Positions 13,741-24,400 are shown, counted from the first letter of the stretch. The stretch is 39,024 nucleotides of DNA from Akkermansiaceae bacterium (GCA_947491475.1 CANLKN010000028.1:1-39024), one strand, 5' to 3'. Program-made: numbers and translations. Notes: generated by a model from the letters alone, not told the origin.

Positions 13741-16700
13741 TCATTTCAGGGGAACTTCAAGCGTCACGCGGGTGCCGCCGCCGGGCCGCGGGGTGAACTC
13801 CAGTTTCGCGCCAAGACTCCCGGCGCGGTGGCGCATGTTTCCCATGCCGTCACCGCCCGTTTCGACGGAGGGCGGCAGGCCGATGCCGTCGTCCTCCACC
13901 ACGAAACGGATGCCGCCGGGCATGGTGGAAACCCGCAGCCAGACTTCGCCGCCGTGCGAGTGGCGGGCGGCATTGTGCAGGGCTTCCTTGAGCACCAGGA
14001 AAAGATTGTGGCGGATCACGCTGTCCAGCGCGTGCTCCGGCAGCGGCTCCTCCAGATCGATGCGGCAGCGCATCCGCGCCGTGCCGAGCAAGTCCTGCGC
14101 GAACTGGCAGATGTAGGCGATCACCTGGCTCAGGCAATCGTTCTTGGGATTCACTGCCCAGACGATCTCGTCGATGGCGCGGACCATTTGCTGCGATTTG
14201 CGCCTGATCTCCGAGAGTTGGTTCTGGCTATCCTCGCTGCCGGATGGTTCCGCACCGGTGGTTGAGCTAAGCCATGAAATCTGGGTAAGCGTGGCCCCCA
14301 GATCGTCATGCAAATCTTGAGCGATGCGGGCGCGCTCGGTCAAAATTGCCTGCTGGCTGCGGAAGCGCTCGATCTGGATTTGATGTCGGCGGCGGATGGC
14401 CAAAAGCGTGAAGCCTGCGACCAGTGCGGCCCCCGTAAGCGGCAGGGCGAAGCGGAACCACCGCGTTTGCCAGAAGAACGGCTTCACCACGATGTCCATC
14501 GCGCTGCCCGCCTCGTTCCAGACGCCGTCGTTGTTTGCGGCCAGCACGCGGAAAGTGTATTCGCCCGGTGGTAGCAGGCTGTAGCTGGCCGAGCGCTGGT
14601 CGCCGCCATCGACCCAATTCGATTGCGCCCCTTCCAGCTGCCATCGGTATCTGACTTTTTCCGGAGCGCTCAGACTAAGTCCGGCAAAATGAAACTCGAT
14701 GTGCCCGGGCCCGGGGCCGATGACCCACGAGCTGCGCGCAGCGCCGGGAACGGATGAAAACATGGGTGTGAAATCCGGTAGGCGCGATCCATCCACCCGG
14801 ACTTCCTCGATCACCACCGGCGGCGGCCGCGGATTGACCGTCACCGCCTTTGGATCGATGGCAACAGCTCCGGCGCTGGTCGCAAACCATAGCTGCCCGT
14901 CCCGCGCCCGCCAGCAGGCGGGTTGAAAACCCGCCGAGCATTGAGCGGTCGGCAGGCCATCCGCCATATCGAAGACCAAGGCCGTTACCTGCGGAATCCG
15001 GCCAGAGAAAAAGCCGCGCAATTCGGCTTTATGCACCCGGGCAATACCATTTTGTGTGCCGAGCCAGAGATGGCCCGCGCCGTCATCGAGAATCTGGGAG
15101 ATATTGTCGTCCGGCAGTCCGTCATCTTTGGTGATACGTTTGAAAACGCCATCCTTGAAATGGAGCAAGCCCGCACCCAGCGTGCCGATCCATAGCCCGC
15201 CTTCCTGATCTGGCTGCAGGGCTTGGAAACTCATCCACGGCGCGGCCCAATCCGGCCGGTAGCGTGTGAACACGCGGTCTTTGAAACAGCGCAACTCGCC
15301 CTGCTCCAGACCGATCCACAACGCGCCATCCGCATCCTCCGCCAATGCCAGGACAAACGGCGGATTCTCACGGGTGGCCGCACCTCCGGGAACCACCGGC
15401 GAGCGCACCGGGACAAAGCCGTCCGCTTCCTGAAATAACTTGAGCTGGCCTCCCTGCCACAGCCACAAGCCGAACTCATTGCCGATCCACAGTCCTCCAC
15501 TGCGGCTTTGCAACAGGACACGCACGGCGGAGTTGAACGATCCGGGAAACAGTGCCCGCGTGAAATCCCCCGTGTCGCGCTGCCACAGCCCGCCGAGAAT
15601 CGCCCCCACCCATAGTCCGCCGCCTTTGCCGGGAAAAGCCACGGTTTCCATGCCTTCGAAATCCGCCGGCATGGAGAAGCGCCGGAAGCCGTCCGCTTCC
15701 AACCGCCAGAGCGAATGTTGCGCGCCACCCAGCCAGATGTTTCCCCGTTCGTCCTCGCACAACGAGTGAATCGGTGTAGGAGTGTTGTCGGGACCGGCCG
15801 GAAAACTGCGGATGAAACGCGCTCGCAACATGGCCAAACCGCCTTGTTCAAGAGCCGCCCACACATTGCCTTCCTGATCGACAGCCAGCGAGTTGACTTG
15901 ATGGTCAAGTGGCTCGCGGGAGACCGATCCATCACCGCGCACGTGCCACAGGCCGTGCCCGAGATTTGCGCACCAGACACCGCCATCAGCATCCGGCACC
16001 ATGAGCGCCTGCGCCGCCTGCGCCGCCTGTGGCACCAGCAGTTCGCGCCAAGGCTCCACCTTGCAAGACCAATCGCCATCCCGCCATTTCCAGAGTTCTT
16101 TTTCAAAGCGCACCCAGACGCCGCCATCGGCCGCCGCCGCAAGTTGCTCCACCCGGCCGCTGTCGGATCCGTTTGCCACAGGTTTGAACTCTCCATCAGT
16201 CCAGCGGGCGAAGCCTTTCTCAGTTCCCGCCCAGATCATGCCCTCGCGGTCCGAGGCCAGCAGATGAACTACACCGCTGGTCTCGGTGGCGCTGGCCGAC
16301 AGCGCCACGAACCCGTTTTTCTCCAATTGGAAAACCTGGCCACCACTTGTGCACAGCACCCGCCCCTGCCCATCCACCGCATACCGGGTCAGATGCGAGG
16401 CACCGGGCGGTTCCAGATCATCCCATTGCACTGCGCCATCCACCATTCTGCGTCTCAGCAGGCAGCCGCCGAAGGTGGTGAACCACTTCTCGCCGGGACG
16501 GTCCCACAACAATTGCATCAGCCAGTCACCCGGTGGCGTCCTAACGCCCGCCCTTTCGAAGTGGAAACTTCCGTTCTGTTGTGTGATTACCGCCCCGCTT
16601 AGCAGACTGATCCACAGCGTTCCCTCCCGGTCCACCAACAGCCGGTGGATGCCCGTTTCCAGAATCGCCGGCGTGTTCGCGGGGGTGAAACGCTCGAAAT

Positions 16701-16929
16701 TCATCCCGTTGAACCGTGCCAGCCCGCCACGCGCGGTCCCGATCCAGAGATACCCGTCCGGCGTCTGCGCCACCGTGCGCACCGTGTCTTCCGGCAGGCC
16801 GTTGTCGGTCCGCCAAATCCTCAGCAGTGACTCGGCGGGCAAGCGCATCGGCGACAACAGCGCCAGCGCGGCGCAGCACCCGGCCAGGATCCTGGCAAGC
16901 GTGCGAAACTGGCGGGAAAGCGTCACCAT
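13741..16929 (-). CDS. Propeller-sensor histidine kinase (Reg_prop / Y_Y_Y / HisKA_3 / HATPase)
   Basis: A 1062-residue membrane sensor. An N-terminal signal or anchor segment (about 12-32) precedes a long series of two-component regulator propeller repeats from about 38 to 660 ('GYLWIGTARGGLARFNG', 'GGLWIGTLGAGLLHF', 'GHLWLGTQNGIARV'). A Y_Y_Y domain follows ('YRWQLEGAQSNWVDGG', 'YSLLPPGEYTFRVLAANNDG'), then one transmembrane helix (about 824-845). The HisKA_3 box 'RARIAQDLHDDLGATLTQI' holds the phospho-acceptor H874. The HATPase domain shows 'KEALHNAARHS' and 'VEDDGIGLPPS'. There is no fused receiver or DNA-binding domain, unlike the hybrid systems of Bacteroidota, and the regulator is a separate gene downstream. 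By analogy with such sensors the ligand is likely a periplasmic glycan fragment. Confidence 0.93.
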   Translation of the reverse strand: MVTLSRQFRTLARILAGCCAALALLSPMRLPAESLLRIWRTDNGLPEDTVRTVAQTPDGYLWIGTARGGLARFNGMNFERFTPANTPAILETGIHRLLVDREGTLWISLLSGAVITQQNGSFHFERAGVRTPPGDWLMQLLWDRPGEKWFTTFGGCLLRRRMVDGAVQWDDLEPPGASHLTRYAVDGQGRVLCTSGGQVFQLEKNGFVALSASATETSGVVHLLASDREGMIWAGTEKGFARWTDGEFKPVANGSDSGRVEQLAAAADGGVWVRFEKELWKWRDGDWSCKVEPWRELLVPQAAQAAQALMVPDADGGVWCANLGHGLWHVRGDGSVSREPLDHQVNSLAVDQEGNVWAALEQGGLAMLRARFIRSFPAGPDNTPTPIHSLCEDERGNIWLGGAQHSLWRLEADGFRRFSMPADFEGMETVAFPGKGGGLWVGAILGGLWQRDTGDFTRALFPGSFNSAVRVLLQSRSGGLWIGNEFGLWLWQGGQLKLFQEADGFVPVRSPVVPGGAATRENPPFVLALAEDADGALWIGLEQGELRCFKDRVFTRYRPDWAAPWMSFQALQPDQEGGLWIGTLGAGLLHFKDGVFKRITKDDGLPDDNISQILDDGAGHLWLGTQNGIARVHKAELRGFFSGRIPQVTALVFDMADGLPTAQCSAGFQPACWRARDGQLWFATSAGAVAIDPKAVTVNPRPPPVVIEEVRVDGSRLPDFTPMFSSVPGAARSSWVIGPGPGHIEFHFAGLSLSAPEKVRYRWQLEGAQSNWVDGGDQRSASYSLLPPGEYTFRVLAANNDGVWNEAGSAMDIVVKPFFWQTRWFRFALPLTGAALVAGFTLLAIRRRHQIQIERFRSQQAILTERARIAQDLHDDLGATLTQISWLSSTTGAEPSGSEDSQNQLSEIRRKSQQMVRAIDEIVWAVNPKNDCLSQVIAYICQFAQDLLGTARMRCRIDLEEPLPEHALDSVIRHNLFLVLKEALHNAARHSHGGEVWLRVSTMPGGIRFVVEDDGIGLPPSVETGGDGMGNMRHRAGSLGAKLEFTPRPGGGTRVTLEVPLK

Positions 16930-17076
16930 ACGGGAATTTCAGATTCCAATGACTTGTGGCCGCCCCGTCCTTCAGCAAGGCCAAAATAAAAAATCATACT
17001 TTCGGGCGATAGACAGGACAGGGGGAGCCAAACCACATTAGCCAAACCAAAAGAACCCCCCAATCCCAACCAACCC
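16930..17076. promoter_or_regulatory. Divergent promoter region, kinase gene / surface-protein genes
   Basis: These 147 bases separate the kinase (leftward) from the first surface-protein gene (rightward). An AT-rich patch (aaaataaaaaatcatact) lies near 16981-17000 and could contain a -10 element for either direction. The 40 bases before ATG 17077 are C/A-rich with no Shine-Dalgarno. No confident promoter or operator was identified. Confidence 0.4.
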
Positions 17077-19347
17077 ATGAAATCCAAACTCTATCTGCGC
17101 GCCTTCGGCTTCGCCACCTGCATCGGCTGCCTGCCCCCCCAATCCGCTTCCGCCCAATCGTTTTTTGACAACGGCGGCGGCGACAACCTGTGGTCCAACA
17201 ACCTGAACTGGAACGGCGACGCGCCACCATCCGGCAACATCGCCATCGCTGGTGGGCTCACCGCCATCTCCAACGGCAATGTAAGCCTCTCCATTGGAGA
17301 TCTGACCATCGGCGCGGATGGCTCCTTCGGACTGAACGCAGGCCCGGCAGGCGACGGCACCTTGGAAGTGACCGCCGGCACCTTCTCCACCAGCATCGGC
17401 ATGCGCCTCGGTGTGGCGGCCACCACCACCACCGGCACCCTCACCGTGAAAAACACCGGCACGGTGGACATCACGGCCGGCAATCTTCTCGCAGGCAACT
17501 TCAATGGAATCGCCGCGACAGGAGTGATCAACGTGCAAACCGGCGGCACGCTCAACCTGAGCACCACCGGACTCCAGCGCATCGGGCACGGTTCCAGTGG
17601 CACCTTGAATATCTCCGGCGGCACTATGAACCAAAGCAACGCCATGCTCGAAATCACCGCTGCCGGGGCACTCAACGGTGCTTTCAACATGTCGGCGGGC
17701 ACGCTCAACGTGAACCAGGAAATGCGGGTGGGAAATGCCTTCTCGATCACCACGGCCACCCACTCAGGCGGCACGATCAACAAGCTGGCCACCCAGGTCG
17801 GCAATTATGTGGTGGGAGCCAACAGCGCTCCGGTCAACTACTCCCACACCGGGGGCACACTCAATGTCGAGGACGGGGCCGGGAGTTTTATTCTGGGCTG
17901 GAACAGCGGTGATGTGGAGGGTTTCGGCGGCCAGGTTTACACGCTCAACGGTGGCGACATCAACATCGGCCAAACGTCGAGCACCGGTTTGCGCATCGGC
18001 CTCGGCGCTTTCAAGGCGGTCATGAACGTGCAGAGCGGCAACCTGACCATCGGTGTGGGATCCGGTATCGGGCTCCGGATGGGTGAAGACTTCAACGGCG
18101 TGGGCAATGCGATTCTGAACGTCTCCGGCGGCACCGTCACGGTCAACAGCGGCAACATGTTTGTGGGCGTTCAAAACACCGTCAACGGCAACAGCAGCGG
18201 TCTGGTGACCCAGACCGGCGGCACGGTGACGCTGGCCCCGGGCCAGACCCTGTGGGTGGGAGCCCCGTTCACGACCGCTGTCGGCACTTACAATCTGAAT
18301 GGAGGCACACTTGTCACTAACAGCTTCGGCATCGGCAGCCCCAACGGCGCTATCAACTGGGGCAGCGGCACCCTCCAGAACAACGGAAACATGACTTTCA
18401 ACTCGTCAGTGAACATGACAGACACCGGCATCTGGGACACGGCGGGATACACCGCAACCCAGTTGGCGGGCGTGGACATGTCCGGCACCGGCGGCCTGAC
18501 CAAGACGGGTGCTGGCACGCTCGTTCTCCAGGCAAACAACAGCTACTCCGGCACCACCTCTGTGAACACCGGCACGCTGCTCGTTGATGGAGCCCTGACA
18601 GGCGCAGGCGCGGTCAATGTCGCTTCAAACGCTGGCATTGGTGGCAATGGCGACATTTATGGAAACCTGTCAATCGCCGCCGGAGGCAAATTCGCTTTCA
18701 TTCCGGCAAGCACACTCGGCGTGGTTGGTTCGGTGGTAATCGACGGCACCTTCGGCGTGGCCAGCCTGGTCAATGCGGATCTGACCGCTGTTGACTGGAG
18801 CGCGGTTGCCCCTGACACCTATCCGCTCATCGATACGACGCCCACCGACTTCTCGACACTGGGCATCCAGAACTGGGGGGTGGCGAACGCCTATAACCTC
18901 GGCGGCGGCAAGAGCGCCTACTTCGAAACCCAGGGCGGCGCGGATCTGGTTCTGGTCGTGGTCTCCGGTGGTGCGAACTACTCGTCCTGGGCCAGCGCCT
19001 TCACCAGCCCGGCGCTGTCCAACACCGCATCCACCGCGGATCCTGACTACGACGGCCTGACCAACGCCATGGAATACGCGCTGGGCCTTGATCCCCGTTT
19101 CTCCTCCGCCTCGCCCGGCGTCGCCAGCAACGGCGGCAAGACCATCACCTTCACCAAGGGAGCCGAGGCCAAGGTCAACGGCGATGTTACCTATCAGATC
19201 GAAACCTCCATCTCGCTCGGTGCGGCGCCAAATCCATGGACGCTGGATGTCACGAATGTCACCGAAGACGTCGACACCATCTCGATCACCTTCCCGGCAG
19301 GCCCCTTGAAGAACTTCGCCCGTCTCAAAGTCACCCTCGCCCCTTGA
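17077..19347 (+). CDS. Secreted autotransporter-repeat surface protein with Ca-binding-like C-terminal tail
   Basis: A 756-residue protein. Signal peptide residues 1-26 (cleavage near 'SASAQ'), then a long G/N/T-rich beta-helix passenger with recurring 'GGTLN', 'GTLTV' and 'NISGGTM' strands. A canonical autotransporter-associated beta-strand repeat lies at about 470-503 ('GGLTKTGAGTLVLQANNSYS'). The tail from about 640 carries 'DPDYDGLTNAMEYALGLDP' (a DxDxDG-type Ca loop) and a beta domain ending 'FARLKVTLAP'. No outer-membrane barrel domain is present. Residues 27-440 are almost the same as in the next gene, while signal peptides and C-termini differ. It probably sits on the cell surface. 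It lies 52 bases before its paralogue with no terminator between, so co-transcription is likely. Confidence 0.88.
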   Translation: MKSKLYLRAFGFATCIGCLPPQSASAQSFFDNGGGDNLWSNNLNWNGDAPPSGNIAIAGGLTAISNGNVSLSIGDLTIGADGSFGLNAGPAGDGTLEVTAGTFSTSIGMRLGVAATTTTGTLTVKNTGTVDITAGNLLAGNFNGIAATGVINVQTGGTLNLSTTGLQRIGHGSSGTLNISGGTMNQSNAMLEITAAGALNGAFNMSAGTLNVNQEMRVGNAFSITTATHSGGTINKLATQVGNYVVGANSAPVNYSHTGGTLNVEDGAGSFILGWNSGDVEGFGGQVYTLNGGDINIGQTSSTGLRIGLGAFKAVMNVQSGNLTIGVGSGIGLRMGEDFNGVGNAILNVSGGTVTVNSGNMFVGVQNTVNGNSSGLVTQTGGTVTLAPGQTLWVGAPFTTAVGTYNLNGGTLVTNSFGIGSPNGAINWGSGTLQNNGNMTFNSSVNMTDTGIWDTAGYTATQLAGVDMSGTGGLTKTGAGTLVLQANNSYSGTTSVNTGTLLVDGALTGAGAVNVASNAGIGGNGDIYGNLSIAAGGKFAFIPASTLGVVGSVVIDGTFGVASLVNADLTAVDWSAVAPDTYPLIDTTPTDFSTLGIQNWGVANAYNLGGGKSAYFETQGGADLVLVVVSGGANYSSWASAFTSPALSNTASTADPDYDGLTNAMEYALGLDPRFSSASPGVASNGGKTITFTKGAEAKVNGDVTYQIETSISLGAAPNPWTLDVTNVTEDVDTISITFPAGPLKNFARLKVTLAP

Positions 19348-19399
19348 AATTCCCGTCATTCACATCTCCAAACCACGATTCCAAAAATAAAATCCGAAT

Positions 19400-21334
19400 A
19401 TGAAATTCAAACCATTCCGCACCTCTGCATTCGCCATCTTCATGGGGGCCGCCTTGTCTGGCGTTTCCTCCGCCCAAAGCTATTTTGACAACGGCGGCGG
19501 CAACCAATTGTGGTCGAACAACCTGAACTGGAACGGCGACGCGCCACCTTCAGGCAACATCGCCATCGCCGGTGGACTCACCGCCATCTCCAACGGCAAT
19601 GTAAGCCTCTCCAGTGGAGAATTGATCATCGGCGCGGATGGCTCATTCGGATTCAACGCAGGCCCGGCAGGTGACGGCACCTTGGAAGTGACCGCTGGCA
19701 CCTTCTCCACCGACGTGGGCATACGCCTCGGTCTTTCGGTCGGCGGTCACACCGGCACCCTCACCGTCAAGGACAGCGGCACGGTGAACATCACGGCCGG
19801 CAATCTTCTCGCAGGCAATTACAATGGTGTTGCCGCAACTGGAGTGATCAACGTGCAAACCGGTGGCACGCTCAACCTGAGCACCACCGGTCTCCAGCGC
19901 ATCGGGCACGGTTCCAGCGCCACCTTGAATATCTCCGGCGGCACCATGAACCAGAGCAACGGCACGCTCGAAATCACCGCCGGCGGTGGGCTCAACGGTG
20001 CTTTCAACATGTCGGGGGGAACGCTCAACGTGAATCAGGAGATGCGGGTGGGCAATGCCTTCTCGATCACCTCTGCCACCCATTCCGGCGGCACGATCAA
20101 CAAGCTGGCCACCCAGGTCGGCAACTATGCGGTGGGTGTGAACAGTTCCCCGGTCAACTACTCCCACACCGGCGGCACGCTGAATGTCGAGGACGGGGCC
20201 GGCAGCATGATCCTCGGCTGGAACAGCGGTGATGTCGAAGGGTTCGGCGGCCAAGTTTACACGCTCAACGGTGGTGACATCAACATCGGCCAAACATCCA
20301 ACGCCGGTTTGCGCATCGGCCTCGGTGCCTTCAAGGCCACCATGAACGTGCAGAGCGGCAACCTGAATATCGGTGCGAATTCCGGTGTCGGACTCCGGAT
20401 GGGTGAAGACTTCAACGGTGTCGGCAATGCGATTCTGAACGTCTCCGGTGGCAACGTCACCGTCAATGGCGGCAACATGTTTGTGGGCACCCAAAACACC
20501 GTCAACGGCAACAGCAGCGGTCTGGTGAACCAGACCGGCGGCACATTGACTCTTGCCGTTGGCCAGACCTTGTGGGTGGCCGCTCCAGCCACCACGGCCG
20601 TCGGCACATACAACCTCAACGGCGGCACACTCGTGACGAACAGCATCGGCATCGGCGGTGTCAACGGTGCCTTCAACTTCGGCAACGGCACGCTCAAGAA
20701 CAACGCCAACATGACCACTGCCGCCGCGATGAACCTGACGGCCACCAGCACCTGGGACACCAACGGATTCAATGCCACGCAACTGGCCGCCATGAACGGC
20801 ACGGGCGGCCTGAACAAGGCGGGCGGCGGCACACTCGATATCCAGGCAGCCAACAACTACGCCGGCACCACCCTGGTAAGCGCCGGAACGCTGCTCGTCA
20901 CCGGAAGTCTCGGCGGTGGAAATACCGTCACTGTGGGATCATCCGGCACCATCGGCGGTTACGGATCAATCACTGGCAGCCTTGCCTTCCTGGCAGGCGC
21001 GGACTTCCTGGCAGGCGCGGACTTCCTGTTCGATCCGCTCACCACGCTCACGGTGAACGGCGGCACAGTCTCTTTCGGTGGCTTCAGCGTTGCCGACCTC
21101 TTCGGGTTGACCAACGCAGTGTCGGAGGGCACCTACACGCTCATCGACGGCTCAGCGACCATTAACTTTGCCAACGTCGCCAACTTCGGTCTGGCCAACG
21201 CCTATGATCTGGGTGGCGGAAAGAAAGCCTACTTCGAATCCGGTAGCATGAATCTGGTGGTCATTCCCGAGCCCAGCGCCGCGCTGCTCGGCGGGCTGGG
21301 CCTGTTCGCCCTTTTGCGCCGCCGCCGCGCATGA
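19400..21334 (+). CDS. Secreted autotransporter-repeat protein with PEP-CTERM sorting tail
   Basis: A 644-residue paralogue of the preceding protein. It has its own signal peptide (cleavage near 'VSSAQ'), then the shared core starting 'DNGGG..LWSNNLNWNGDAP'. A beta-strand autotransporter repeat is near 469-500 ('GGLNKAGGGTLDIQAANNYA'). The C-terminus is a textbook PEP-CTERM signal: PEP motif, hydrophobic 'SAALLGGLGLFALL' and terminal 'RRRRA'. Such proteins are recognised by an exosortase, which is not encoded in this window. An 18-base tandem duplication (20989-21024) gives 'LAGADFLAGADF'. A strong terminator follows the gene. The role is probably exopolysaccharide- or surface-associated structure. 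Confidence 0.9.
   Translation: MKFKPFRTSAFAIFMGAALSGVSSAQSYFDNGGGNQLWSNNLNWNGDAPPSGNIAIAGGLTAISNGNVSLSSGELIIGADGSFGFNAGPAGDGTLEVTAGTFSTDVGIRLGLSVGGHTGTLTVKDSGTVNITAGNLLAGNYNGVAATGVINVQTGGTLNLSTTGLQRIGHGSSATLNISGGTMNQSNGTLEITAGGGLNGAFNMSGGTLNVNQEMRVGNAFSITSATHSGGTINKLATQVGNYAVGVNSSPVNYSHTGGTLNVEDGAGSMILGWNSGDVEGFGGQVYTLNGGDINIGQTSNAGLRIGLGAFKATMNVQSGNLNIGANSGVGLRMGEDFNGVGNAILNVSGGNVTVNGGNMFVGTQNTVNGNSSGLVNQTGGTLTLAVGQTLWVAAPATTAVGTYNLNGGTLVTNSIGIGGVNGAFNFGNGTLKNNANMTTAAAMNLTATSTWDTNGFNATQLAAMNGTGGLNKAGGGTLDIQAANNYAGTTLVSAGTLLVTGSLGGGNTVTVGSSGTIGGYGSITGSLAFLAGADFLAGADFLFDPLTTLTVNGGTVSFGGFSVADLFGLTNAVSEGTYTLIDGSATINFANVANFGLANAYDLGGGKKAYFESGSMNLVVIPEPSAALLGGLGLFALLRRRRA
20989..21024 (+). repeat. 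18-bp perfect tandem duplication in the PEP-CTERM gene
   Basis: Two adjacent copies of cctggcaggcgcggactt add six in-frame residues (LAGADF repeated). The region is absent from the paralogue, which has diverged here. Confidence 0.85.
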
Positions 21335-21341
21335 TAAGAAT

Positions 21342-21369
21342 TTCCGGAGTTTCCTGGATTTCTCCGGAA
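21342..21369 (+). repeat. 8-bp hairpin just after the PEP-CTERM gene
   Basis: TTCCGGAG (21342-21349) and CTCCGGAA (21362-21369) can form a perfect 8-bp stem with a 12-base loop, eight bases after the stop codon. There is no T-run after it, so it may be an auxiliary 3' structure in front of the better terminator that follows. Confidence 0.45.
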
Positions 21370-21373
21370 TCGA

Positions 21374-21404
21374 AAGGGACCGTCGGTGGGGATCGGCGGC
21401 CCTT
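21374..21404 (+). terminator. Intrinsic terminator after the surface-protein genes
   Basis: AAGGG-(A bulge)-CCGTCG and CGGCGG-CCCTT form an 11-bp stem (one G-T wobble, one bulged A) around an 8-base loop (GTGGGGAT), followed by GTTATT. It separates the surface-protein pair from the rhamnosidase genes that follow on the same strand. Confidence 0.65.
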
Positions 21405-21436
21405 GTTATTGCAGCAGTCTGCCGCAACTTCTCACA

Positions 21437-24400
21437 ATGATCCGACACATGATGCACCGTTGTTTGTTTCCCGCCTTGGCCGCATGCGCCATCTTCAGTT
21501 CCACCGTTCCCGCCGCCGCAGAGGCGGCTCCTGCGGAATCCGTTCTATCAGAACAAGGCTTCCTCAATCCGCCTGATTCCGCCCGTCCGTGGGTCTATTG
21601 GGTCTGGCTGCGGGCAAACCTCGACCGCGAGGGATTGAAGGCGGACCTGCAGGCGCTGCACCGCGCGGGCATCCGCGGCGTGCTGGTCATGATGATCAAC
21701 TTCGGACCGATCCCGCAGGGGCCGGTGGAAATGCACGGCGATGATTTTCATTCCATCGTTCAGGAAACGCTGCGCGAGGCGGCGAGACTCGGCATCGAAG
21801 TGAGTTTTTTCACGCAGGAAGGATGGAGCACCACCGGTGGGCCCTGGGTGCCCGTGGAAGACAGCATGCAGATGAAGGTGTGGAGCGAACTGCAAGTCAC
21901 AGCGGGAACCACCAACCCGACCCTGATGACTCCCTACCAGCGGCACGGGTTTTACCGGGACGTCCGCGTGTTGGCATTTCCGACTCCCGCGAGCGAAAAG
22001 AATCCGTTGAGCAAGAGACATCCCGTGGTGCGATTGGCGGATGGCACTGTGGCAAATGCCGCCGCGCTTTGGGATGGCGATGCGGCCACCTCGCTGTCTG
22101 TGCCGTCAGGTGATGGCGGAGCGCAGCTGACGATCGAGTTAAGTGAACCGATGGATGCCGGACGGCTGCGTTTCACGCCTGGATCCGGTCCCGTTCTGCA
22201 AGGCCAGCCCGCAACGCTGCAGGTATCGGACGATGGCGTGCATTTCCGCGATGTCGCCGCTGCGATCTGGCCCTACTATCATCCGGCGGCGCTGGCGTAT
22301 CCGTGCGGCGACAGATGGCAGGGTGAGGCGGATTTCAAGCCGGTCTCGGCCCGTTGGTTCCGGCTCGTGTTGCCACATCCGGAGCTGAGCCTGTCCGCAC
22401 TGGAAATCCTTCCTCCGGCAGCCGGAGATGCGCCGATTCCGGCTGCGGACGTAATTGATCTAACAGCAAAACTCGGACCCGACGGCCGCCTCGACTGGAC
22501 GGCTCCGGCGGGTGACTGGACGATTCTGCGATTCGGCCACACCGCCATTGGCAGCATGAACCATCCGGCCACGCCGCAAGGAACCGGTTTCGAGGTGGAC
22601 AAGCTGAATGGTGACGCGCTGGAGAAACACGTCGAAACCGGAATGCTCGGTCGAATCCTCCGGGAGGCAGGGCCACTCGCTGGAAAGACGATCAAGTTCG
22701 CACACATCGACAGTTATGAAAACGGCGAGCAAAACTGGACGCATGGCATGGAGACCATATTCCAGAAAACGCGCGGTTATGATCCCACCGCATGGCTGCC
22801 CGCGCTGACCGGTCGCACCGTTGAATCGGCGGGCAAGACCAAGGCTTTCCAACAAGATATCCGCCGAACGATCGCCGACCTGTGGGAGGAAAACAATTAT
22901 GGCAAACTGGCGGAGGTGATGAAGCGCCATGGCATGGGAATGTCCAATGAGCCTTTCGGCGAATTCGTGGCGGACGGCATGCGCGTTTCCGGGTTGGCGG
23001 AAATGCCGATGGGCGAGTTCTGGTATCGCTTCGGCCTGCCCGGCGACGGCTACATGACCGGCCCGGTGAAGTCCGCCTCGGCGGGTGCGAATCTTTACGG
23101 GAGGAAATATGTCGGCATGGAGGCCTTCACCACCGGCGATTGGTGGGACTCGAGCCCCGCCACCCTCAAGCCGCTCGGCGACCGCGCGTTTGCCGACGGG
23201 GCCAACCGGATGATTTTCCATAACTCGCCCGCGCAGCCATCCACCGATCCCCGCGAGAAGCCGGGTTTGCTCTGGACCAATGGGATCTATTTCATGCGCA
23301 ACCTCACATGGTTCGAACAATCGCGTGCCTGGCTCGATTACCTCAGCCGCTGCCAGTTTCTTCTTCAGCAAGGCCACGCGGTCGTGGATGTGGTGTATTA
23401 CGACGGCGAGGGCGGTCACCAGTATTTCAACGGAGCCGCCGGCCTGCAGGACGCCATCGGACATGGTCGCAAGTTCGATCCCGCCGACAAGTTATCATTA
23501 TCCCGCATGTCCGTACGCGACGGCCGTCTCGTGCTTCCCCACGGCCAGGAATACCGTGTGCTCGCCCTGCGGGATGAACAGACCATGAGTTTGGCCGTGC
23601 TGGAAGACGTCGCCCGCCTGGTTCGTGAGGGAGCGACCGTCGTCGGAGCGCCGCCCAAAGCTCCGTCCGGAATGGGCGCTACAGAGGAACAGAAAAAACG
23701 CTTTCATGAATTGGTGGAAGCGCTGTGGGGCCCCGTTACCGAACACAAACAACCTGTTCGCATCACGGCTAGCAGCACATTTCATGGATTCGATGCGCAA
23801 AACCTGGTGAATCGCGCTCAGTTAAACATTCCGCGTGATGGAGTGATGGATCACGCGCTGCTCCAACCGGCGCTCGCATGGTTGAGCCTCGATGAAACGC
23901 AGCCGGTCATCGAGCTCGATCTCGGCAAGAGCCTTCCTTCCGACCGCTTGCTGATGTGGAACCATAATGCCCCCGGCGAAAGGGCTAGGGGTATTGCCAA
24001 GGCCCGGATATTTACCCGGGAAAGTGATACGGCGGAATTCGAGTTGCTCGGCGAATTCGACTTGGCTGCCGGTCCGAATGACGGCTCACCTGCTTCCGTG
24101 GCGGCCACGATTCCGCTCGGGGGACGCTCCGTGCGCCAGGTGCGCATCGAGGCTCTCGAAAATCACGGCGACGCACAATACACAGGGCTCGGCGCGATCG
24201 AAGTAATTCCGGTTGAGGATGGTTCAACCGGCCGCGCCTATGGCAAGGGCATGGTTTTTTCCAGCGGAACAGGGTCGCCGTGGAATAACGCGTTTGCCCG
24301 CCTCAAGCTGGCGCCGGACTTCGAATCCGAAACCACCAATCTGGTTTTCCATCATCGCAAACAGGCCGGAGAAGATTGGTATTTTGTTTCCAATCAACTC

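Noticed and set aside
19643-20782. 379-residue minus-strand ORF and the similar 17038-17763 and 18670-19359 ORFs
   Set aside because: These are antisense shadows of the GC-rich, repetitive surface-protein genes. They have no start context or recognisable domain.
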